NCBI GenBank assembly: GCA_010028615.1
Contig: RHAS01000061.1
Location: 1-5,581, forward strand
Direction of reading: 5' to 3'
DNA length: 5,581 bases
DNA from: Actinomycetota bacterium
Lineage (GTDB): Bacteria > Actinomycetota > Actinomycetes > Actinomycetales > Microbacteriaceae
Positions within the stretch are counted from its first letter, which is position 1; every line of letters begins with the position of its first letter. Shown in pieces: positions 1 to 5,581 of the stretch. The position numbers and the translations under genes were made by a program. The notes below the pieces were generated by a model, which was not told the DNA's origin, searched no databases, and saw only the letters and a program-made list of their open reading frames with translations.

Positions 1-696
1 CCAGAATAACGAGTCTGGATCTTCACCTTCAGCTTTAAGTGCTTCATAGTCTAAAACTAGGCACTCGATACCACGATCTTCAGCTAAGGTTCTAGCCTGA
101 GGCTTTATTTCTTGGGCGGCAAAAATTCCTCTAACTGGAGCTAGGGCCGGGTCACGATTGAGAAGTCCAAGATATCTGGTTAGCTGCTCAACTCCATCAA
201 TCTCACCTCGTCTTTTTATTTCAATTGCAACAGTTTGACCATTGGAATCTTTAGCCAGAATATCTACTGGGCCAATTGCTGTTTGATATTCCCTGCGAAT
301 CAATTTACTTCCAGCACCGATTAGCTCTATCTGGGCAGCGAGAAGTTCCTGCAGGTGAGCTTCCACCCCGTCTTTGATTAGTCCTGGATCTTTACCAAGT
401 TCGTGGTTTATCTCTTCATGGATTTGATAAATCTGAATCCAGAGTATATCTGCGCTCTTTAGTTGGCTAACCCGCCATATTTCTGATACACCTTTGGCTA
501 ACTGCTCTTCATCTGGTTCATGCCTAGAAAAATTACAAGGTGGGTTCATCCAGTTAAGCGGCTTATAGGAGCCTGTTTCACTGTGAATTAGGATGCTGCC
601 ATCACCTTTTAGCATCAGTAGTCTTCTAGCTAATGGCAGGTGGGCGGTTAGCCGACCGGCATAGTCAACCGAGCAATCAGCAATAACCAGGCGCAT
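1..696 (-). CDS. nucS: Endonuclease NucS (mismatch-specific, DUF91), 3' end cut by window edge
   Basis: NucS cuts both strands at mismatched bases and carries the non-canonical mismatch repair of Actinobacteria and many archaea. The visible 232 residues are close to full length for the family. The N-terminal DNA-binding part starts [20 protein letters not shown] and includes [10 protein letters not shown] near residues 44-53. The C-terminal PD-(D/E)xK nuclease part shows Asp145 (GPVDIL), Glu159 and Lys161 ([12 protein letters not shown]) and Gln171 ([12 protein letters not shown]), all expected active-site elements. The visible C-terminus, DPDSLFW, resembles the short Leu-Phe tail that binds the beta clamp; no stop codon is inside the window, but it should follow closely. 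ATG at 696 shares its A with the TAA of the upstream gene (TAATG), and a weak AAGAA lies 4-8 bases before it, so translation is probably coupled. It is the last visible gene of a three-gene operon. Family assignment is very secure. Confidence 0.97.
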   Translation of the reverse strand, partial: MRLVIADCSVDYAGRLTAHLPLARRLLMLKGDGSILIHSETGSYKPLNWMNPPCNFSRHEPDEEQLAKGVSEIWRVSQLKSADILWIQIYQIHEEINHELGKDPGLIKDGVEAHLQELLAAQIELIGAGSKLIRREYQTAIGPVDILAKDSNGQTVAIEIKRRGEIDGVEQLTRYLGLLNRDPALAPVRGIFAAQEIKPQARTLAEDRGIECLVLDYEALKAEGEDPDSLFW

Positions 697-1160
697 TATT
701 TCTTGAGCGCTTTAGCTTCTAGCTTGGCTAGTCGATCCATCAGATCCTGAAGGGTCTTGTCCTGATGATCTAGGTGCTTTTGAATCTGGTTGGCTTCTTC
801 CAAAACTGCAGCGGCATCCTCATAGGTAAGGATTGCTCTTTTTTCTGAAGCCGCTGCCTGAATGTTCTGGCCGACGATGATAATCGGTAACAGCACCAAC
901 TGAAGGCAGGTTTGGGCAACCCAGGCGACAATCAAAATTGGATCGCCTTCCATGATTACCGCTGGCAAGCTAACTAGCGAGAGCAGGAAGAACAGATAGG
1001 CCGCCCACATCGTACCTACCGCTTTAGTTATTGCTAAACCTATTTTCTGGTTGAGGCTTTTTGGTCCTGGCTCATTCAGTAATGTGTCGGTGCTTCCTGG
1101 CCTTAAGTCCTTACGTGCGGCTACGTGCGGATGCCGAACGTATTTGAATTTTTCCGGCAT
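696..1160 (-). CDS. Small DUF1003-like membrane protein with C-terminal coiled coil
   Basis: A 154-residue protein of unknown function. Residues 1-45 are basic and soluble. Two hydrophobic helices follow, near 47-69 (starting [12 protein letters not shown]) and 75-98 (containing [20 protein letters not shown]). The stretch [14 protein letters not shown] after helix 2 resembles the SQNRQAxxD(R) signature after the second helix of DUF1003 proteins, which is the basis for the name; the match is by memory of the family, not by a search. Residues 113-152 have leucine-spaced heptads and high charge ([18 protein letters not shown]), typical of a coiled coil, probably cytoplasmic. The start is ATG at 1160, one base after the TAG of the DUF4956 gene, with a good GAGG Shine-Dalgarno at 1167-1170. 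It may act as a membrane-attached oligomeric scaffold, but nothing shows a link to mismatch repair. Confidence 0.62.
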   Translation of the reverse strand: MPEKFKYVRHPHVAARKDLRPGSTDTLLNEPGPKSLNQKIGLAITKAVGTMWAAYLFFLLSLVSLPAVIMEGDPILIVAWVAQTCLQLVLLPIIIVGQNIQAAASEKRAILTYEDAAAVLEEANQIQKHLDHQDKTLQDLMDRLAKLEAKALKK

Positions 1161-1161
1161 G

Positions 1162-1719
1162 CTAGGCCTCGACCTCGAGCTTCATCGAAACTGGAGTGCT
1201 GCTTACTGAGCGAACCTTGATTTTCTTCACCTCATGGCCAAGCTGCTGCTCAACTTTTGTTTTTAGTGCAGTTGGCTCTAATTCGATGTAGTCGGTAGTG
1301 AGCGCGAACTGTTGGGTGGCGCGGCTTGGAAGAACCTTTGGATGATCGACGATGTATACGGCAGCAACTAGAAGAACTGCATACAAAGTTTGAACCGGAA
1401 TGTCATAGGCAGGAATGCCGAGGCTTAGACCCATAGCTAGGGCTACCAGCAAATACACAATTTCTACCCAGCCTAGGGTTACTGAACGTAATCTGAAAAT
1501 GGAGATAACGCTGAATAGGGCAAAACCTACTCCAATAGAGATGGTGAAGGTGCCTAGCGCGCCACCTAAGACATAAAGGGTGATGTTGATGAGGCAGAGT
1601 GCCACAAAGACATCGCGACGCTGGTGGCGACGATAGAAGAAAACGTAGGCTAGAAGAAATAACAAAACGAGATCGATGGCCAATGTGGCCAAAAGCGATG
1701 GGTAATCAATTGGAGTCAC
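1162..1719 (-). CDS. DUF4956 family integral membrane protein
   Basis: A 185-residue polytopic membrane protein with about five helices, near residues 9-29, 38-55, 60-75, 84-101 and 106-124. The central motif SIGVGFALFSVISIFRLRS (61-79) is the DUF4956 hallmark, a glycine-rich GxGFxLF helix running into SIxRxR. Residues 130-185 form a soluble alpha/beta tail (LTTDYIELEPTAL, KKIKVRSVSS) seen in the family. The biochemical function is unknown. Family members are often encoded beside CotH kinases and VTC-type polyphosphate polymerases, and a CotH gene is indeed divergent next door. The start is GTG at 1719: an in-frame TAG at 1729-1731 closes the frame just upstream, and the next possible starts (TTG codons 10 and 13) would cut into the first helix. 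No Shine-Dalgarno precedes the GTG, so the mRNA is probably leaderless. First gene of the minus-strand operon leading to nucS. Confidence 0.87.
   Translation of the reverse strand: MTPIDYPSLLATLAIDLVLLFLLAYVFFYRRHQRRDVFVALCLINITLYVLGGALGTFTISIGVGFALFSVISIFRLRSVTLGWVEIVYLLVALAMGLSLGIPAYDIPVQTLYAVLLVAAVYIVDHPKVLPSRATQQFALTTDYIELEPTALKTKVEQQLGHEVKKIKVRSVSSTPVSMKLEVEA
1167..1170 (-). promoter_or_regulatory. Ribosome binding site of the DUF1003-like gene
   Basis: The minus strand reads GAGG six bases before the ATG at 1160. It lies inside the last codons of the DUF4956 gene, fits the anti-Shine-Dalgarno at ideal spacing and supports that start. It contrasts with the two genes flanking 1720-1737, which have no usable site. 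Confidence 0.7.
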
Positions 1720-1724
1720 AAGGT

Positions 1725-1730
1725 TAGACT
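1725..1730 (+). promoter_or_regulatory. Putative -10 box (TAGACT) for leaderless cotH-like mRNA
   Basis: TAGACT fits the actinobacterial TAnnnT -10 pattern. Its last T lies 8 bases before the A of the ATG at 1738, the spacing expected when transcription starts at the start codon. No convincing -35 and no usable Shine-Dalgarno is seen; AAGG at 1720-1723 is 14 bases from the ATG, too far. Inference from motif and spacing only. Confidence 0.45.
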
Positions 1731-1731
1731 A
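1726..1731 (-). promoter_or_regulatory. Putative -10 box (TAGTCT) for leaderless DUF4956-nucS operon
   Basis: On the minus strand TAGTCT also fits TAnnnT and ends 7 bases before the G of the GTG start at 1719. It overlaps the plus-strand box almost fully because both sit in the 8-bp perfect palindrome GACTAGTC (1727-1734). RNA polymerase could occupy only one direction at a time. Inference from motif and spacing only. Confidence 0.45.
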
Positions 1732-1737
1732 GTCCAA

Positions 1738-3030
1738 ATGAACAAATTTACTCGAATACTCAAGCTAATCGTAGGTCTAGCCCTAGCTGGCACCCTGTTC
1801 GCCCCTGCCCTTTCCCCTGCTCAGGCGGACACGCAATTGACCATTGCCGATATCTATAACCCGCTTAAGATTGTTCGAGCTGACTTAACTATCCCGAATA
1901 CTTCTATTACTGCTCTTAGAAATAGCCCAAAGGTTTATACCCCCGCCTCACTAAGCCTGTCTTTAGATGGCAAAGCTAGCGGCAATTTGACTGTCGACAT
2001 CAGGCTAAAGGGCACCACCTCGCTGCAATATGACGGTGGAGATATTGATGGAACACCATCGTTTAAGATCAAATTCCCCAAGGCAATCACCCCTTACGGT
2101 TACCTAGGTCTTCGCCGTATGACCTTCAACGCGATGATTCAGGACAACAGCAAACTTCACGAGTATGGCTCCTATGCGCTTTTCAACGCCATGGGAGTTC
2201 CTGCCTCAAAGACCGGCTGGCTAAGACTTTACATGAACGGCAAAGACTTGGGGCTCTACCTAAACCTTGAGCAACCCGACTCTGTCTTTATGCAGAAGCG
2301 CTTCAAAGACATTACCCAGCACATCTACGAGGGCAAAGCCAACGAGGACTGGGATATTGGCAATGCAGACGGAACAGCGGACACCGGATCATTCCTGGTT
2401 GACTACGGTTGGAAAGTAACGCCTAATAAAGATGATCTCTCCACTCTTTTTGACTACATGAGTGATTTCATCCCAAAGGATTGGTACGCCGGCATGAGCG
2501 TAGCTACCAACAGAACCCTGTTGATTCGTGCTTTTGCTGTAGAGAATTTCATTGGGCACTGGGACTCTTATTCAGGACCACTAAAAAATAATTATTTCCT
2601 TAGAAGTAATACCAAAGGCCAATTCACCTATATCCCTTGGGGAACTGACAACACCTTTGGGGAAAACAGAAAAACTGAAGTGTTAGGCGATGACTTCTTC
2701 GTGCCGATGTTATCTTCGACAAGCTCTCACCCGTATGACTCTAGAAAGTCTTATCGTGGCAAGGCCTACGTAATGTGTATTCAGTATTCGGTATGTAAGA
2801 GGCAGTATTTATTAGAGCTCAAGGCAGTTTCAGCCAAAGCTACGAGTATGAAACTTGCCACCCAGATGCAAAATGTTGCCAAACTCATAAACCCGGTGCT
2901 GGCTGTCCAATACCAAAATGTGCCGAGTAAATTCACTCTGGCTAAAAGCGAGCAAACCAGATCAATTAGTTTTATTACTAAGCGTCAGCAACAGGTTGCA
3001 GCAATACTGAAAAGCAACGGAATTAAATAA
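1738..3030 (+). CDS. Secreted CotH-family protein kinase
   Basis: A 430-residue exported protein. Residues 1-30 are a signal peptide: basic N-region (K3, R6, K9), hydrophobic core, and cleavage after PAQA at Ala30. The rest is a CotH domain, an atypical secretory kinase fold that in Bacillus phosphorylates serines of spore-coat proteins. Recognisable blocks are DIRLKGTTSLQ (87-97), SFKIKFPK (108-115), LRRMTFNAMIQDNSKLHEY (125-143), YALFNAMGVPA (146-156), the NGKDLGLYLNLEQPD strand-turn (167-181), VENFIGHWDSYSG (268-280) with KNNYFLR (283-289), and the metal-site motif YIPWGTDNTFG (298-308). In that last motif the usual PWDxD reads PWGTD, keeping Asp304. Two cysteines, 347 and 353, could form a disulfide. 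The start is the ATG directly before the signal peptide. The gene is divergent from DUF4956 by 18 bp and overlaps the convergent surface-protein gene by 8 bp. Substrate unknown. Confidence 0.93.
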   Translation: MNKFTRILKLIVGLALAGTLFAPALSPAQADTQLTIADIYNPLKIVRADLTIPNTSITALRNSPKVYTPASLSLSLDGKASGNLTVDIRLKGTTSLQYDGGDIDGTPSFKIKFPKAITPYGYLGLRRMTFNAMIQDNSKLHEYGSYALFNAMGVPASKTGWLRLYMNGKDLGLYLNLEQPDSVFMQKRFKDITQHIYEGKANEDWDIGNADGTADTGSFLVDYGWKVTPNKDDLSTLFDYMSDFIPKDWYAGMSVATNRTLLIRAFAVENFIGHWDSYSGPLKNNYFLRSNTKGQFTYIPWGTDNTFGENRKTEVLGDDFFVPMLSSTSSHPYDSRKSYRGKAYVMCIQYSVCKRQYLLELKAVSAKATSMKLATQMQNVAKLINPVLAVQYQNVPSKFTLAKSEQTRSISFITKRQQQVAAILKSNGIK

Positions 3031-5581
3031 CGCCGGCTAGCTGTGCTGTGAACAGCAGCACTGCAATTCCACCTAGTCGATAGATATACCTAAAGCGTGG
3101 TCTCTGCAGTGGTCGCTCTTCGCCATCTCTTCCCTCACGTCCAAATAGGCCAATCAGTCCAACAATAAACATTGGTATTGGTAGCAGCAGGAAGGACCAC
3201 TGAGCAAAATCAGGCCAGTCGCCTATCCAGGAGCCAATCAGCACCGAGCTATAGCTTGCCACTAATAGCCCAAAGGCAAGCCCTGGTAGGCCAGTAGGGA
3301 TGATCTTCCAGATCAATGGGCTGTTTGGTAACTTATCTTCAAACCAGCTAAAGACATTAGGCAGGATAAATATCAGCGAACCTACCCAAACCTGCCAGCT
3401 ATTACCCATGAAGGCTGCTGTCACAAAGACAAATAAGCCTAACCTAACCAGGGTTGAAATAACCTTCTGCAGTTGGCTAGTTTGGGTTACCTCGGTTGGG
3501 TTGATCTTATCTAAGCGCTGAGCAAAGCTTCTAGCTGCTAGTTCTTCAAGCAGGATTCGGATAACTATTGCAATTGATAGGAAGAAGGCAAAATCCGCTA
3601 CGTGGTTAGCGGCAGAAAGTGTCTTACCGGCCAAGGCGGGAAGTGTTGCCACTAATGCTGCTGTGGTCCAGCCAGTAAAGAAGACTAGTACTGCGATATC
3701 AACTAAACGCTCCCAGAAATAGCTAAAGCTTTTATCGACGTGCTTACGAATTTGCCTGAAGGCAACCGAGATAAGCGCAGGTCCAAAGCCCATAACAATA
3801 ACACCGAGCATCAATCTGACATCGGATATGGAAGATATTCCATAACTTGAGATCATGCCGATGACAAAGATTACTGTTGCCAGTAATCCAGATAGTGCAT
3901 CGAATAGCCCAAGCACAGCTATGGCTATAAATAGCTGCCAGCTAGGTGTACTAAGTTCGATTGATGGTTGGGCTAAAGCCATGTTGGCAAGCACAATTCC
4001 AGCAATAGGGAATGCTAACCAGAGCGAACCTAGTTGTGCTCTCAGGTATGCACCATCGTTTATGATCTTGGATACCACCGGTGAAAACTTTGCTAACCAT
4101 AGGGTGAGATCATGGGTTGCTTTATCTAAGAAAGTAAAGAGACCGTATTTGAATAACGGTATTCGATCTCCCCAACCGGTGTGAGTTGAAGTGAATGTCT
4201 CCACTTGAGCATCGATATTGGCAATCTCGCCTTCTTCTTGGTTAGTATTCTGGCTTGATGAAGAAGAGGAACTAGAACTAGAACTAGAACTAGAACTAGA
4301 ACTAGAACTAGAGGATCCAGCTGCACCTGCTGCAGCGGCTCCAGCCGCGGCGGCAGCGACTGTAGAAACCACGGCTACTGCAGTGGCGGTGGTCTTGACC
4401 ACCTGGGCAACTGCTTCTGGGGAACCCAGTGGATCAAAGGGGATGCTTGGACCGAAATCATCACCGGTAGCTCCGATGGCAGCGTTGGCAACCGGCTGGC
4501 CAACATTTAGGCTAGGTAACTCAAAATCAAGTAACTCTTGCCCAGGATCGCTAATCGGTGGCAGCTCTGGGCTTAGTTCTTGGACAACTTCTGGTTCACC
4601 AGAAGCTGGAGCGGTGGCATTTAGCGTTAGATTGACCTGCTGACCACCGAGATTGGTCTCAGCATCGGTCACCGCTCTAGATATTCTGACCGGCAGGGAC
4701 TGCCCGAAGGCTCTTGGTAGCGACATGTTGGTGACTACATTTTTGGCTATCACCACGATGCGGATTTTGTATTCGCCGGCTTTGGCGATACCGAAGGAAT
4801 CAGCTGCAACTTGGGTTTTAACAAAGGCCGCGCGGCCAAGATACTGCCACAAATCACCGGTTTTGATAAACACCACCACATCGGATGTGGCTGCAATTTC
4901 AGGGCTCACCTTGACGGTCAGTGCAATTGTTGAGCCAGCAGTAATTTCCTGAACGCTCTCGTAGTTGAAAGTATCTTCTGGCTGAGATGTTGAAAGATCA
5001 GCCACCAACTCAGTTACTGGTGCATCCGGCATAGGAGCGAATATGCCTAGATCCTGCAGAGCTTTTTGGGTATCGGCATCAAGATTTCCAAAAATCGAGC
5101 CAACTGGAACTTCCAGTATCTCTTCAGGGATTTCACCCTCGATTTCTTCGACTATTACTGCCGGAGAACTTGATTCATTGAGCTCTGAAAGGATGTCGGC
5201 TGACGGACCAACATTTCCCAAACTGTCGCTTACTGAATTAGCTAGAAGCTCAATACCAAAAGTTCCGTCACCACAATCTGTTAGGGACACTTGGTAATTT
5301 AGATTGCTGCCGTTTAGATTACCTATCTTGCATCCGCTTGCTGTGCCGATAGCTTGGAAATCGCTCAGGGTCACTGCTACTACTGGCTTAGTTAATTTGA
5401 TGTCATAAATTTTCGTATCTGACCTAAGCGTTGACGCTTGAAGATTGATTGTGGCCGAAGGCGGAATCTGATCTATCCTAATTTCCCCAGCGAAAACACC
5501 TTCAACGGATGCATCCAATGTTCCTTTAGCAGCGACATTGGATTGTTGTCTCAGGTTGAAAGTGAAAATAGCTTCTGAGCC
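3023..5581 (-). CDS. Large surface protein: Ig-like domain, poly-Ser run, polytopic C-terminal membrane domain (5' end outside window)
   Basis: The frame is open to the right edge, so the true start lies outside; 852 residues are visible, numbered here from the edge. Residues 44-129 look like a bacterial Ig-like repeat (TLSDFQAIGTASGCKIG, then DCGDGTFGIELLANSVSD) with Cys84 and Cys103 placed for a disulfide; more repeats probably precede it. An acidic linker (145-161) and a second beta-rich region (about 215-280, with SDVVVFIKTGDLWQYLG and KAGEYKIRIVVI) follow. Then come a Pro/Glu-rich linker (322-366), an Ala-rich segment (391-421) that may be a helix in the membrane, and 21 serines (423-443). 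The remainder has about ten hydrophobic helices near 518-537, 549-579, 589-609, 626-646, 661-679, 707-725, 729-745, 758-786, 793-814 and 834-852. I recognise no enzyme motif and no LPxTG signal. Likely a cell-surface adhesin or envelope protein with an unusual multi-pass anchor; function unknown. Confidence 0.8.
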   Translation of the reverse strand, partial: GSEAIFTFNLRQQSNVAAKGTLDASVEGVFAGEIRIDQIPPSATINLQASTLRSDTKIYDIKLTKPVVAVTLSDFQAIGTASGCKIGNLNGSNLNYQVSLTDCGDGTFGIELLANSVSDSLGNVGPSADILSELNESSSPAVIVEEIEGEIPEEILEVPVGSIFGNLDADTQKALQDLGIFAPMPDAPVTELVADLSTSQPEDTFNYESVQEITAGSTIALTVKVSPEIAATSDVVVFIKTGDLWQYLGRAAFVKTQVAADSFGIAKAGEYKIRIVVIAKNVVTNMSLPRAFGQSLPVRISRAVTDAETNLGGQQVNLTLNATAPASGEPEVVQELSPELPPISDPGQELLDFELPSLNVGQPVANAAIGATGDDFGPSIPFDPLGSPEAVAQVVKTTATAVAVVSTVAAAAAGAAAAGAAGSSSSSSSSSSSSSSSSSSSSSQNTNQEEGEIANIDAQVETFTSTHTGWGDRIPLFKYGLFTFLDKATHDLTLWLAKFSPVVSKIINDGAYLRAQLGSLWLAFPIAGIVLANMALAQPSIELSTPSWQLFIAIAVLGLFDALSGLLATVIFVIGMISSYGISSISDVRLMLGVIVMGFGPALISVAFRQIRKHVDKSFSYFWERLVDIAVLVFFTGWTTAALVATLPALAGKTLSAANHVADFAFFLSIAIVIRILLEELAARSFAQRLDKINPTEVTQTSQLQKVISTLVRLGLFVFVTAAFMGNSWQVWVGSLIFILPNVFSWFEDKLPNSPLIWKIIPTGLPGLAFGLLVASYSSVLIGSWIGDWPDFAQWSFLLLPIPMFIVGLIGLFGREGRDGEERPLQRPRFRYIYRLGGIAVLLFTAQLAGVI
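4253..4315 (-). other. Poly-serine tract (21 Ser) in the surface protein
   Basis: Twenty-one consecutive serine codons lie between the Ala-rich segment and a Gln/Glu-rich stretch (QNTNQEEGE). The middle alternates AGT and TCT; the edges use TCC, TCA, TCT and AGC, so the run is older than the repeat alone or has diverged at the ends. It is likely a flexible linker and a possible site of phosphorylation or glycosylation. Confidence 0.95.
4269..4310. repeat. Hexanucleotide tandem repeat (GAACTA)x7
   Basis: Seven exact copies of GAACTA on the plus strand (TAGTTC on the coding strand) run head to tail, with two further matching bases at 4311-4312. Each unit equals two serine codons, so slippage would add or remove serine pairs without shifting the frame. 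The repeat also creates Glu-Leu and Leu-Val repeats in other frames, which are not genes. Confidence 0.97.

Noticed and set aside
3043..3061. Inverted repeat GTGCTG...CAGCAC just past the CotH stop, a possible terminator
   Set aside because: Only 6 bp of stem, a 7-base loop and no T-tract on either side; it lies in the coding end of the surface protein.
4126..4326. Minus-strand open frame with a Leu-Val repeat
   Set aside because: It is another frame of the same hexamer inside the real surface-protein gene.
4320..4362. GC-rich potential hairpins around CGGCTCCAGCCG
   Set aside because: They follow from Ala codons in the Ala-rich segment; the loop is only 2 bases and no regulatory context is present.
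4218..4643. Plus-strand open frame with a Glu-Leu repeat
   Set aside because: It is the antisense reading of the serine microsatellite and Ala-rich region; no ribosome site and no protein-like sequence.
5516..5518. TTG as a possible start of the surface protein
   Set aside because: The same frame continues upstream to the window edge with protein-like sequence (EAIFTFNLRQQSN) and there is no signal peptide after the TTG, so the start is outside the window.
1..5581. tRNA, rRNA, CRISPR array, insertion sequence or attachment site
   Set aside because: Both strands are almost wholly filled by the five coding frames; no transposase motif, spaced repeats or terminal inverted repeats were seen.

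Overview
The window suggests an actinobacterium with a compact, moderately low-GC genome, most like the small freshwater or marine actinomycetes. The strongest evidence is nucS at the left edge. NucS is the mismatch endonuclease that Actinobacteria and many archaea use in place of MutS/MutL. Packing is extreme: outside the coding frames I find only 1 base (1161) and 18 bases (1720-1737). The tetranucleotide CTAG, rare in most bacteria, is common throughout.

Layout. Three genes on the minus strand form an operon read from 1719 down to the left edge: a DUF4956 membrane protein (1162-1719), a small two-helix membrane protein with a coiled-coil tail that resembles DUF1003 (696-1160), and nucS (1-696, cut at its 3' end). 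Junctions are one spacer base and a TAATG stop/start overlap. Divergent from this operon, 18 bp away, is a secreted CotH-family protein kinase (1738-3030, plus). It converges on a large minus-strand surface protein (3023 to beyond 5581), and the two stop ends overlap by 8 bp. The visible 852 residues of that protein hold an Ig-like domain with two cysteines, a second beta-rich region, an Ala-rich segment, a run of 21 serines encoded largely by a hexanucleotide microsatellite, and a polytopic membrane domain of about ten helices.

How the parts may fit. DUF4956 proteins and CotH kinases are often encoded together, commonly with a VTC-type polyphosphate polymerase, which is not in this window. 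CotH kinases of Bacillus phosphorylate serine-rich spore-coat proteins. A secreted CotH beside a poly-serine envelope protein is therefore a plausible kinase-substrate pair. This is inference, and it depends on the serine run facing outward, which the sequence leaves open. The 18-bp divergent spacer carries two overlapping, oppositely oriented TAnnnT boxes placed for leaderless transcription of both genes, which would couple the kinase to the DUF4956-nucS operon.
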